A DNA stretch of 64,000 nt from the NCBI GenBank assembly GCA_015689705.1, contig WVSN01000013.1, positions 1-64,000 of the forward strand, in the 5' to 3' direction. Each line of letters starts with the position of its first letter. Positions within the stretch are counted from its first letter, which is position 1. The notes under the pieces were generated by a model. The model saw only the letters and a list, made by a program, of their open reading frames with translations. It was not told the origin of the DNA and did not search any database. Source of the stretch: Rhodobacterales bacterium HKCCE3408. GTDB lineage: Bacteria; Pseudomonadota; Alphaproteobacteria; Rhodobacterales; Rhodobacteraceae. A program made the position numbers and the translations under genes. This document shows, one piece after another, positions 1 to 8,184 of the stretch.

Positions 1-329
1 GGAAGGCGGATCTGGCCGCGGCGGTTCGCGGCCTCGCGCGGGTCGGGCCGCTGGCCCCGGCCGAGGCGCGGCGCCGGCTCGACACCGCCGCCCGTCTGCT
101 GTCGACCCTCGGCTATACCGAGACGCTGAAACGCGGCTACGCCGTCGTCCGGGCCGAGGACAAGCTGGTGACGCGGGCCGAAGCGGCTGCGGGCGCATCG
201 GCTCTGGAGATCGAGTTCGCGGACGGGAAGGTGCCGGTCGTGCCGGGGCCGGGATCGGCTGCGGGCGGCAAACGGTCGGGTGGGACGCCCCGGCCGGGTG
301 GCGGCCAGGGCGATCTGTTCGGCGACTAG
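1..329 (+). CDS. xseA: Exodeoxyribonuclease VII large subunit, C-terminal end (partial)
   Basis: Only the last 108 codons are present; the 5' part lies outside the window and the reading frame begins at base 3. The product would be the large subunit of exonuclease VII, the cytosolic XseA-XseB nuclease that degrades single-stranded DNA. The visible residues contain the family's C-terminal signature, a LGYTETLKRGYAVVR stretch followed by a LEIEFADGK beta-strand. They end in a Gly/Pro-rich tail finishing GDLFGD. The stop overlaps by 4 nt the stop of the next gene, which converges on it. The catalytic core is not visible, so this assignment rests on the C-terminal signature alone. Confidence 0.85.
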   Translation, partial: KADLAAAVRGLARVGPLAPAEARRRLDTAARLLSTLGYTETLKRGYAVVRAEDKLVTRAEAAAGASALEIEFADGKVPVVPGPGSAAGGKRSGGTPRPGGGQGDLFGD

Positions 330-991
330 CGCGCGACGGGGGCGGCGCCCTTGACCATCTCCCAGTGTTCCTGGATCGACGGCAGCGCCAGCAGGACGAG
401 GCCGGTGAACAGGTAGGTCATCAGCATCGCCGGCAGCCAAAGCACCGACAGGACCAGACCGCAGACCCCGATCACGCGGCGTGCGACATGCTCGGACACG
501 GTGCGGCCGAGATAGAGGTAGAGGAAGCGGCCGCCGTCGAGCGGCAGGGCCGGCAGGGCGGTGATGGCGCCGATGAAGAGGTTCACGAGCGCGAAGTCGG
601 CCATCCAGGCGGCGGTGGCGCCGGCGGGCAGAAGTTGCGACAGCGTGGCCGCCACGGCCCAGAGCCAGAGGCTGGTGACCGGGCCCATCGCGGCGACGAA
701 TTCCTCCTGCACGCGATCGGCGCGGGAATGTTCGACATGGCCGCCCGCTGCGGAGAGCTTCACCGCGAAGAGCTTCAGCCCCTGCACCCCGGCGGCCCAT
801 GCGCGGATCGCCTCGCGAAGCGCAAGCGCGGCGATGACCATCATGAAGATTGAGAGATCCGCGACGACCTCGGCGACAGTGCCGGTCGGCGGGACGATCA
901 GAAAGGCAAGAAGAAAGACGGAAAGTCCGATTTCGTGCCGAATACCCTGGCAATCATTCCATTTCACAACCGCGACATCGTGACGAAGCAT
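326..991 (-). CDS. S2P/M50-like polytopic membrane protein lacking the HExxH motif
   Basis: The 221-residue hydrophobic protein has about five membrane segments and the outline of the site-2-protease (M50) family: a motif helix near residue 59, a cytosolic loop ending AAMGPVTSLW, and a conserved PALPLDGGR loop at about 147-155 that normally supplies an Asp zinc ligand. The position where an active protease has HExxH reads REAIR (59-63), so both His ligands are absent and the Glu remains. I chose the ATG at 991 because AAGGGG lies just upstream; a TTG 36 nt further upstream is also in frame. A catalytically dead, regulatory or scaffolding relative is the simplest reading. A substrate cannot be guessed. 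Confidence 0.6.
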   Translation of the reverse strand: MLRHDVAVVKWNDCQGIRHEIGLSVFLLAFLIVPPTGTVAEVVADLSIFMMVIAALALREAIRAWAAGVQGLKLFAVKLSAAGGHVEHSRADRVQEEFVAAMGPVTSLWLWAVAATLSQLLPAGATAAWMADFALVNLFIGAITALPALPLDGGRFLYLYLGRTVSEHVARRVIGVCGLVLSVLWLPAMLMTYLFTGLVLLALPSIQEHWEMVKGAAPVAR

Positions 992-1139
992 ACGGCCATC
1001 CCCTTGAAACGGCCCCTCCCATGGCAAGAAGACGTAGGCTCCGAAGGTGGCGGAAGTGTGCGAGGAAAACGGCCAATAGGTCCCGCGGCGGGACGCTTTT
1101 GTGACGAATTGCGGCGGATCGTGGGCCGTGACCGGTCGG

Positions 1140-2114
1140 TCAGCGGCCGCGAATCCGGGGGTCGAGCGCGTCGCGCAGGCCGTCGCCGATGTAATTCACG
1201 CTGAGAACGGTCAGCGAAATCGCAAGGCCCGGCCAGATCACCCGCTCGGGGTTGCGCTGCAGCCATTCGGTCGCGTCGAACAGCAGCCGGCCCCATGTCG
1301 GGAAGTCCGACGGGAAGCCGAGCCCGAGGAAGCTGAGCGCCGATTCGGTGATGATCGCGTTGGCGATACCGAGCGTGGCCGAGACCATGATCGGCGACAT
1401 CACGTTGGGCAGGATGTGCCGCAGGATCATCATCGACGCGGGCGTGCCGATCGACCGTGCGGCCAGCACGAACTCGCGTTCCTTCAGCGCCAGCACGTCG
1501 CCGCGCACGACGCGGGCGGTCTGCATCCAGGACGTCACGCCGATCACAACGACGATCAGCACGAAGATTCCGCCCTCGGGGCCGAAGGCGGCGCGCAGCT
1601 GGTCGCGGAACAGCATGATGATGACAAGCAGGAGCGGGAGCAGCGGCAGGGCGAGGAACAGGTCGGTCAGCCGCATGAGCGGGCCGTCCATGCGCTTGAA
1701 GTAGCCCGCGATGACGCCGATGAACGTGCCGAGCACGAGCGCCAGAAGCATGGCCGTCAGGCCGACGGCGATGGAGGTCTGACCGCCCATCATCATTCGC
1801 GCCAGCGTGTCCCGGCCAAGCTGGTCGGCGCCGAGCGGATGCGCCAGCGTCGGGCCGGTATTGCGCGCGCGCACGTCGATGAAGGTCGGGTCGATCGTCC
1901 AGATCAGCGGGCCCACGGTGACGAACAGCAGGGCGAAGATGAAGAAGCCGAGCCCGAAGAGCGCCCCCTTGTGGCTCTTGAACTGGTCCCAGACATCCCA
2001 CCACTGGTTGCGCGAGGGGCCGGTGATCTGCGGCTCCATCACGGTGGCGCTTCCGGCGGGCGTGGCGCCCGAGCTCTGGAGCGGCTGTGTCGGACGGTCG
2101 GCGCTGTCAGTCAT
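1140..2114 (-). CDS. Peptide-type ABC transporter permease, OppC/DppC class
   Basis: The 324-residue inner-membrane permease has the BPD_transp_1 fold. A cytosolic N-terminal tail precedes the first membrane helix at about residue 50, which is the extended N-terminus typical of OppC/DppC. The rest holds further helices and the EAA-type loop (EFVLAARSIGTPASMMILRHILPN region) that docks on the ATPase. It ends ALDPRIRGR, as this class usually does. Its start overlaps the stop of the OppB-type gene by 8 nt, so the two permeases are translationally coupled. With the binding protein upstream and the divergent double ATPase it completes an importer for peptides or acylated amino acids. The substrate is inferred only from the neighbouring amidohydrolases. 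Confidence 0.9.
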   Translation of the reverse strand: MTDSADRPTQPLQSSGATPAGSATVMEPQITGPSRNQWWDVWDQFKSHKGALFGLGFFIFALLFVTVGPLIWTIDPTFIDVRARNTGPTLAHPLGADQLGRDTLARMMMGGQTSIAVGLTAMLLALVLGTFIGVIAGYFKRMDGPLMRLTDLFLALPLLPLLLVIIMLFRDQLRAAFGPEGGIFVLIVVVIGVTSWMQTARVVRGDVLALKEREFVLAARSIGTPASMMILRHILPNVMSPIMVSATLGIANAIITESALSFLGLGFPSDFPTWGRLLFDATEWLQRNPERVIWPGLAISLTVLSVNYIGDGLRDALDPRIRGR

Positions 2115-3114
2115 AGCGGATCCGCGGGTCTAGGATGCCGTAAAGGACGTCGGCGATCAGGTTGAAGAGCACGATCAGCACGGCGAAGATGACGCTGACG
2201 GTCTGCACGACCGGCACGTCGCCGCCCTGGATGGCGATGATCAGCAGCTGGCCGATGCCGTTCACCTTGAACACCTGTTCGGTGATGATCGCGCCGCCGA
2301 AGACGGCGGGCACGTTCAGGGCGATGACGGTCACGACCGGGATCATCGAGTTGCGAAGGACGTGGACGAGGACCACGGCGCGCTCGCTCAGGCCCTTGGC
2401 GCGGGCGGTGCGGACGTAGTCCTGGTTCAGGTTGTCGAGCATCGAGGCCCGCATGAAGCGCGAGATCTGGCTGGCGTTGTAGAGCCCGAGCACCATGACC
2501 GGCATGATGATCTGCTTCAGCTGCACGATGAAGCTGTCCCAGTCCGTGACCTCGTGCGTCGTGTCGTAGACCGACGGGAACCAGCCGAGGTTCACCGCGA
2601 AGATCACGATGAAGAGGACGCCGGTGAAGAAGGTCGGGACCGAGAAGCCGAGCATCGAGACGAAAGTGCCGATCTGGTCGAACACCGAATACTGGCGGTA
2701 GGCCGAAATGATGCCGATCGGCAGCGCGATCAGGATGCCGACGATGTAGGACGTGCCCACGACCCAGAGCGTCTGCGGCATACGCTGGACGATCAGGTCC
2801 ATCACCGGCGACCGGGTCTGGTAGGAGATGATGCGCGGCCCGTCGGGCGCGACGTTCCAGCCGGTCCAGTTTTCCAGCAGGTGCAGCGGCTCGTCCCACA
2901 CCATCAGGCGCAGCCACTTGAAGTATTGCAGGAGCACGGGGTCGTTCACGCCGAGGCTCTCGCGGATCTGCTCGCGCACCTCTGGCGGGATCGTCAGCGG
3001 AAGCCCGGCCGTCGGATCGGAGGGCGACAGCTTCACGATCAGGAAGATGATGAAACTGATGAACAGAAGCGTCGGGATCGCCAGGACGAGCCGTCGGATC
3101 GTGTAGGTCAGCAT
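2107..3114 (-). CDS. Peptide-type ABC transporter permease, OppB/DppB class
   Basis: The 335-residue permease starts with the OppB-type N-terminal helix (MLTYTIRRLVLAIPTLLF). It carries the EAA loop (DYVRTARAKGLSERAVVLVHVLRN region, split here only to keep it short) and ends GILDPRIRYD. A long periplasmic insertion with an aromatic-rich stretch sits between helices one and two, as in Opp/Dpp permeases. It follows the binding-protein gene across a 71-nt gap occupied by a strong hairpin at 3148-3177, and its stop overlaps the next permease start. The class call is firm; the transported compound is not known. Confidence 0.9.
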   Translation of the reverse strand: MLTYTIRRLVLAIPTLLFISFIIFLIVKLSPSDPTAGLPLTIPPEVREQIRESLGVNDPVLLQYFKWLRLMVWDEPLHLLENWTGWNVAPDGPRIISYQTRSPVMDLIVQRMPQTLWVVGTSYIVGILIALPIGIISAYRQYSVFDQIGTFVSMLGFSVPTFFTGVLFIVIFAVNLGWFPSVYDTTHEVTDWDSFIVQLKQIIMPVMVLGLYNASQISRFMRASMLDNLNQDYVRTARAKGLSERAVVLVHVLRNSMIPVVTVIALNVPAVFGGAIITEQVFKVNGIGQLLIIAIQGGDVPVVQTVSVIFAVLIVLFNLIADVLYGILDPRIRYD

Positions 3115-3147
3115 GCTCGGCGCCTCGGCACAGGAGTCTCGCGGGGT

Positions 3148-3177
3148 CGGGACCCGCGCGCAGGGGCGCGGGTCCCG
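3148..3177 (-). terminator. Strong intercistronic hairpin between binding protein and permease genes
   Basis: Bases 3148-3159 and 3166-3177 form a perfect 12-bp GC-rich stem (cgggacccgcgc with its complement) closing a 6-nt loop. It lies just after the binding-protein stop in the direction of transcription and has no U-tract. Such structures commonly protect the upstream message or attenuate read-through, so that the binding protein is made in excess of the permeases. That role is inferred. Confidence 0.6.
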
Positions 3178-3185
3178 GGTTCAGC

Positions 3186-4904
3186 TCACTCGGGGATGCG
3201 GTACCAGTCCATGATGTTCCACAGCTCCGAATCCCAGTCCGACATCAGGACGCCGCCCAGGCTGTTGGCATGGGCCGAGACGCCACCGCGGTGGATCAGC
3301 GGGATGATCGTGTAGCTCTGGACGAGCATGTCGTTCTGCGCCCGTGCGATGCGGCCACGCTCTTCGAGGTCGGCGGTCTGCGCCATTTCCTCGATCAGCG
3401 CGTCGTACTCGGGGTCACAGTAACGCTGGATGTTCGAACCCTGCCACTGCGTGTTGGGGCCCGGGATCTCGTCGCACGCCCAGTTGGCCATGTAGGCCTG
3501 CGGGTCAACGCCTGCGAAGTTGTTGGTGTACATCTCCACGTCGGCATAGAACTTCTGGAACGTGTCCGGGGATGCCGGGTCGCCGCCGAAGAAGACCGAG
3601 GCGTCGATGTTGCGCAGCTCGGCGTCGATGCCGATCTCCGCCCACCACTGCTTCACCAGCGCCTGGGTGTCCTGACGGACGGCGTTGGTCGAGGTCTGGT
3701 AGAGAACGCGCAGCGGCGTGCCCTCGTATTCCCGGATGCCGTCGCCGTCGCTGTCGACGATGCCGGCTTCATCCAGAAGTGCGTTGGCGCCTTCGATGTC
3801 CTGCACGAGGCAGTCGTCATTGGCGGTCGACGCGTACAGCGGCGGAGCCGGGAGCACGTTGCAGGTCGGCTGGCCGCCTGCGCCGTAGCCGATCTCGACC
3901 AGCAGCGCGCGGTCGATGGCCATGGACATGGCCTGGCCGATCACCGGGTTGGTCAGGAACGGGTGCGGACCAGCTGCCTCGGTCGAGCGGTCGTCGCCGA
4001 GCGCCGGATCGGGGTTGAACTGGTTCATGTGCAGACGCTCGACCGAGGTGCCGAAGGCGGTAACCACGGTGCCGAGGCCCTGGCTTTCCATTTCGGCCAG
4101 GATCGTCGGGTCGATCTGCAGGTTCCAGGCGTAGTCGAACTCGCCGGTTTCGAGAACCGAGCGGGCCGCCGCCGCCGCATCACCGCCGCCCTTGAAGGTC
4201 ACGGTGGCGAAGTACGGACGGTCGGGATAGCGGAAGTTGTCGTTCGCGCTCAGCTCGATCACGTCGTTCGGGCGAAACTCGTCCACGACGAACGGGCCGG
4301 TGCCGATCGGGCCGAAGTTGGCGTCGGTGCATTCCGGGGCCCGGGCGCCGAGGCAGTCGGCGAACTGGGCGGCCTGAAGGACCGGGCTCTCGGAGCCGAC
4401 GAAGGCGGTGTAGGGGAACGGGTTCGGGTTCGCGAAGTTCACGCGGACCGTCTGCTCGTCCACCGCGTCGACCGAAGTCACGCCGTCGAAGTAGCTCGCC
4501 TGGGCGCAGCCACCCTCGGGATGGGTGCAGTATTCCCAGGTGAACACGAAGTCGGCGGCGGTCAGCGGCGTGCCGTCAGACCACAGGATGCCGTCCGAGA
4601 TCGTCCAGGTGATCGAGGTCAGGTCCTCGGAAACGCCGCCGTTCTCGACGGTCGGGATTTCCGCGGCCAGCCACGGCACCATGGTGCCGGTGTCGTCGAA
4701 GCGGGCCATCGACTCCAGCACCAGCGAGGCGGATTCGACCTCTTTCGTGCCGCCCGAGAGATACGGGTTCAGCGTCGAGGGCGCCTGCCAGTAGATGATG
4801 TTGAGATGGCCGGAGCCGCCGCGCGTCAGATGCGCGTCGGCCATCGCCGCCATGGGCGCCAGGCCCAGTGCGGCCACGCCGGCCAGAAGGAATCTCAGTC
4901 TCAT
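3186..4904 (-). CDS. ABC transporter substrate-binding protein, SBP_bac_5 (peptide) family
   Basis: The 572-residue protein begins with a Sec signal peptide (MRLRFLLAGVAALGLAPMAAMADA), so it acts in the periplasm. The mature part reads as family-5 solute-binding protein: an N-terminal LNIIYWQAPSTLNPYLSGG stretch, a FVFTWEYC region and an IGTGPFVVDEF segment. ATG 4904 is supported by AGGAGAGG upstream and by the signal peptide; the frame stays open far upstream but that part is antisense to the ATPase gene. It leads the permease operon and is transcribed away from the ATPase/amidohydrolase operon. It probably binds di- or oligopeptides or acyl-amino acids, an inference from neighbours. At 572 residues it is slightly longer than a typical DppA. 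Confidence 0.9.
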   Translation of the reverse strand: MRLRFLLAGVAALGLAPMAAMADAHLTRGGSGHLNIIYWQAPSTLNPYLSGGTKEVESASLVLESMARFDDTGTMVPWLAAEIPTVENGGVSEDLTSITWTISDGILWSDGTPLTAADFVFTWEYCTHPEGGCAQASYFDGVTSVDAVDEQTVRVNFANPNPFPYTAFVGSESPVLQAAQFADCLGARAPECTDANFGPIGTGPFVVDEFRPNDVIELSANDNFRYPDRPYFATVTFKGGGDAAAAARSVLETGEFDYAWNLQIDPTILAEMESQGLGTVVTAFGTSVERLHMNQFNPDPALGDDRSTEAAGPHPFLTNPVIGQAMSMAIDRALLVEIGYGAGGQPTCNVLPAPPLYASTANDDCLVQDIEGANALLDEAGIVDSDGDGIREYEGTPLRVLYQTSTNAVRQDTQALVKQWWAEIGIDAELRNIDASVFFGGDPASPDTFQKFYADVEMYTNNFAGVDPQAYMANWACDEIPGPNTQWQGSNIQRYCDPEYDALIEEMAQTADLEERGRIARAQNDMLVQSYTIIPLIHRGGVSAHANSLGGVLMSDWDSELWNIMDWYRIPE

Positions 4905-5181
4905 GGGGATGTCTTCCTCTCCTTGTTGGACGGGCCGGATGGTTTCCCCCGGCCCACGCCGCCTTTGGGGCGGGCTTGCTCTCACTCTCGACAGCCTAGG
5001 GGCAGGCGCGCAAGCACGGATGGCCCGGCGGCATGTCTGCCGGCATCTCAGACGGTTGTGGTTAAAAATGCAAGCCCGATGGCGCGGCGACTTGCCTGCC
5101 GTTTGGGCAGTTGCAGCATTTGACAGCAGGCCCGATCCGGTGAAAGCTTCCGCCGTCCCACCACATGCCCAGGTGCCGCCA
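4905..5181 (+). promoter_or_regulatory. Divergent promoter region for the transporter and amidohydrolase operons
   Basis: This 277-bp gap separates two divergent operons and has locally lower GC around 5060-5125. On the plus strand a perfect TTGACA at 5120-5125 is followed after 17 bp by AAAGCT, a weak -10 match, suggesting a sigma70-type promoter for the ATPase operon. No convincing operator was found. Confidence 0.4.
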
Positions 5182-7014
5182 ATGCTCGACAATTCCCCTG
5201 CCAAGCCAGTCGTCGAGGTGCGCAACCTCCGCGTGGAGTTCCAGACGAAAGGCGGCACGGTCGTGGGGGTCGAGGACGTTTCGTTCGAGATCGCGCCGGG
5301 CGAGACCGTCTGCATCGTCGGCGAATCCGGCTCGGGCAAGTCGGTCTCCTCGCTTGCGATGATGCGCCTCGTCGAGTTCAACGGCGGCACCATCGCCGGC
5401 GGACAGATCGAATTCGCCACCCGTGAATTCGGCCGCATCGACATCGCCCGCACCGACGGCGACCGGATGCGCGACATCCGCGGCAACGAGATCGGGATGA
5501 TCTTCCAGGAGCCGATGACGGCCCTGAACCCGGTCTTCACCATCGAACGCCAGCTGACCGAGGGGCTGCGGCGGCACAAGAACATGACGCGCGCGCAGGC
5601 CAGCGCCCGGGCGCTCGAACTTCTGAAGCTCGTGCGCATCCCCGAGGCCGAGCGGCGGCTGAAGCAGTATCCGCACGAATTGTCCGGCGGGATGCGCCAG
5701 CGCGTCGTCATCGCCATGGCGCTGGCCTGCGAGCCGCGCATCCTGATCGCCGACGAACCCACAACAGCGCTCGACGTCACGATCCAGGCCGAGATTCTCG
5801 CGCTGATCGACCGGCTCAAGCGCGAGACCGGCGCGAGCGTGATGTTCATCACACACGACATGGCCGTGGTCGCGCAGATCGCCGACCGGGTTGTCGTCAT
5901 GTATCGCGGCAACAAGGTCGAGGAGGGGCCGGTCGAGGAAATCTTCGCCAACCCCAAGCATGATTACACCAAGTCGCTTCTGGCCGCGGTGCCGAAACTG
6001 GGCGAGATGACCGGCAAGGCCCTGCCCGAGCCGATGAAGCTGATGGGCCGCGAGGTGCTCAGCACCGACCCGATCAAGGGCACCGACAACGTGCTGCTGG
6101 AAGTGCGCAACCTGACCACCCGCTTCGCCGTGAAGGGCGGGTTCTTCCAGCGCACCGTCGCCCACGTCCACGCGGTCGAGGACCTGTCGCTCACGGTCAA
6201 TTCCGGGCGCACCCTGTCGCTCGTCGGGGAATCAGGCTGCGGCAAGTCGACCGCCGGCCGGTCCATCCTCCGGCTGGTCGAGCCGCAGTCGGGAGAGATC
6301 ATTCTGGGCGGCAAGGACATCATGTCATTGAACCAGCGCGACTTGCGCAAGGCGCGGCAGGACATGCAGATGGTCTTCCAGGACCCGTTCGCCTCGCTCA
6401 ATCCGCAGATGCAGCTGGGCGAACAGGTGGCCGAGCCGCTGAAGAACTACGGCAAGGTCAGCTCGCAGGACCGGTTCGACCGCGTCGCGATGCTGTTCGA
6501 CCGGGTGCACCTGCCGCGCAGCTTCATGACCCGCTACCCGCACGAACTGTCAGGCGGTCAGCGCCAGCGGGTCGCCATCGCCCGTGCGCTCGCGCTCAAC
6601 CCCAAGCTCATCATCTCCGACGAGGCCGTGTCGGCGCTCGACGTGTCGGTGCAGGCCGAGGTGCTGAACCTGATGCTCGAGCTTCAGGCCGATCTGGGCG
6701 TCAGCTACCTGTTCATCTCGCACGACATGGCGGTGGTCGAACGGGTCAGCCACGATGTCGGGGTGATGTATCTCGGCCGGCTGGTCGAGGTCGGCCCGCG
6801 CCAGTCGGTGTTCGAGAACCCCTCGCACCCCTACACGCAGGCGCTGCTGAAGGCGGTGCCGGTCGCCGACCCGACGCAGCGCAAGTCCGAGCGCGAACTG
6901 AACTTCAAGCCGATCTCCTCGCCGGTCCACCCGCTTGACTACCAGCCCGAGCCGTCCGAATACCGGGAGGTCGCCCCCGGTCACCGGGTGTTGGTGACGG
7001 ATAGCGGATACTGA
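5182..7014 (+). CDS. Fused double ATP-binding subunit of a peptide ABC transporter (OppDF type)
   Basis: The 610-residue cytosolic protein carries two complete ABC ATPase domains in one chain. The first has Walker A GESGSGKS near residue 47, signature LSGGMRQR near 167 and Walker B LIADEPTTALD. The second has GESGCGKS near 349, LSGGQRQR and LIISDEAVSALD. Each domain is followed by the oligopeptide-type C-terminal extension (HDYTKSLLAAVP and HPYTQALLKAVP). Fusion of OppD and OppF halves is common in alphaproteobacteria. ATG 5182 gives the normal N-terminus; the upstream open frame lies in the divergent promoter region. It is followed 7 nt later by the deacetylase gene, linking import to hydrolysis. 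Confidence 0.9.
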   Translation: MLDNSPAKPVVEVRNLRVEFQTKGGTVVGVEDVSFEIAPGETVCIVGESGSGKSVSSLAMMRLVEFNGGTIAGGQIEFATREFGRIDIARTDGDRMRDIRGNEIGMIFQEPMTALNPVFTIERQLTEGLRRHKNMTRAQASARALELLKLVRIPEAERRLKQYPHELSGGMRQRVVIAMALACEPRILIADEPTTALDVTIQAEILALIDRLKRETGASVMFITHDMAVVAQIADRVVVMYRGNKVEEGPVEEIFANPKHDYTKSLLAAVPKLGEMTGKALPEPMKLMGREVLSTDPIKGTDNVLLEVRNLTTRFAVKGGFFQRTVAHVHAVEDLSLTVNSGRTLSLVGESGCGKSTAGRSILRLVEPQSGEIILGGKDIMSLNQRDLRKARQDMQMVFQDPFASLNPQMQLGEQVAEPLKNYGKVSSQDRFDRVAMLFDRVHLPRSFMTRYPHELSGGQRQRVAIARALALNPKLIISDEAVSALDVSVQAEVLNLMLELQADLGVSYLFISHDMAVVERVSHDVGVMYLGRLVEVGPRQSVFENPSHPYTQALLKAVPVADPTQRKSERELNFKPISSPVHPLDYQPEPSEYREVAPGHRVLVTDSGY

Positions 7015-7021
7015 GAACATC

Positions 7022-8182
7022 ATGACAACGGCCCTGACTGCGAGGGAGATCCTCGACCGACTCGTCGCCTTTCCAACTGTCAGCCGGGATACCAACATCC
7101 CCCTCGTCGACTGGGTCGAGGAGTACCTGTCCGGTTTCGGAATCGCCTGCCACCGCGACTATGACGAGACCGGGCAGAAAGCCTCGCTCTTCGCCCATGT
7201 CGGACCCGAGGTCGATGGCGGCGTGATCCTGTCGGGGCACACCGACGTCGTGCCGGTCGACGGGCAGGACTGGACCTACGACCCCTTCGCCGTGACCGAG
7301 GCCGACGGCAAGCTCTTCGGACGCGGCACCTGCGACATGAAGGGCTTCGACGCGCTCGCCCTGTCGCTCGTCGCTCCGGCGCTGAAGCGCGGGCTGAAGC
7401 GGCCGCTGCAGATCTGTCTCAGCCGCGACGAGGAGATCGGGCTGGCCGGCGCGCCGGGAATGCTCGAAGCGATGGTCGGCACGATCCCGAAGGCCGAGCT
7501 GGCCATCATCGGCGAGCCGACGCGGATGCAGATCATCAACGGCCACAAGGGCGGTGTCGGCTTCGACGTGCATGTGAAGGGGTTCGAGGTGCATTCCTCG
7601 CTCCAGCACACCGGCGTCTCGGCGGTCATGGAGGGCGCGAAGCTCATCCAGTGGGCGAACGAGATGAACGAGGCCAACGCGGCGGCGGCCGACCCGGCGA
7701 ACGGCTTCATCCCGCCCTGGACCTCGCTCCATGTCGGCATGATCTCGGGCGGGACCGCGCACAACATCACCGCGAAGGATTGCCGCTTCGTCCTGACCGC
7801 TCGCGTGATCCCGACCGAATCGAACGCCGACTGGGCGGCGCGGATCGAGGAAGCGGCGGAGCTGATCAGCGAAGGCATGCGCGCCATCCACCCACGCGCC
7901 GAGATCGAGCTGACGCCGAAATGGGACGTGCCGGGCCTCAAGCCCGAGGATGACGGCGCGGCCGAGGCGCTCGTCCGCCGGCTGACCGGCGAGAACGGGC
8001 AGGGCGTCGTCAGCTTCGGCACAGAGGCCGGCCAGTTCCAGGACGCCGGGTATTCCTCGGTCGTCTGCGGCCCCGGTAATATCGAACAGGCCCACCAGCC
8101 CGACGAATACATCACGATCGACCAGTTCCGGCAGGGCGAGGCCTTCATGGCGCGCCTGCTGGACCATTTGTGCGAGGACTGA
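7022..8182 (+). CDS. argE: Acetylornithine deacetylase-like M20A metallopeptidase
   Basis: The 386-residue cytosolic enzyme matches the ArgE branch of family M20, zinc or cobalt hydrolases that release acetate from N-acetylornithine or related N-acyl amino acids. Visible signatures are SGHTDVVPVDGQDW, GRGTCDMKG (bridging Asp) and SRDEEIGLAGA, whose Glu pair is the catalytic base and a ligand. GEPTRMQIINGHKG and GTEAGQFQDAG follow further on. It lies 7 nt after the transporter ATPase and 2 nt before an M20D amidohydrolase, so all are probably one transcript. The context fits scavenging of acylated amino acids rather than arginine biosynthesis; the exact substrate is uncertain. Confidence 0.8.
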   Translation: MTTALTAREILDRLVAFPTVSRDTNIPLVDWVEEYLSGFGIACHRDYDETGQKASLFAHVGPEVDGGVILSGHTDVVPVDGQDWTYDPFAVTEADGKLFGRGTCDMKGFDALALSLVAPALKRGLKRPLQICLSRDEEIGLAGAPGMLEAMVGTIPKAELAIIGEPTRMQIINGHKGGVGFDVHVKGFEVHSSLQHTGVSAVMEGAKLIQWANEMNEANAAAADPANGFIPPWTSLHVGMISGGTAHNITAKDCRFVLTARVIPTESNADWAARIEEAAELISEGMRAIHPRAEIELTPKWDVPGLKPEDDGAAEALVRRLTGENGQGVVSFGTEAGQFQDAGYSSVVCGPGNIEQAHQPDEYITIDQFRQGEAFMARLLDHLCED

Positions 8183-8184
8183 CG

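Noticed and set aside
3186-5957. Long minus-strand open frame of 923 codons running through the binding-protein gene and the divergent ATPase
   Set aside because: Only the part from 4904 has a signal peptide and family motifs. The rest lies antisense to the clear OppDF gene.
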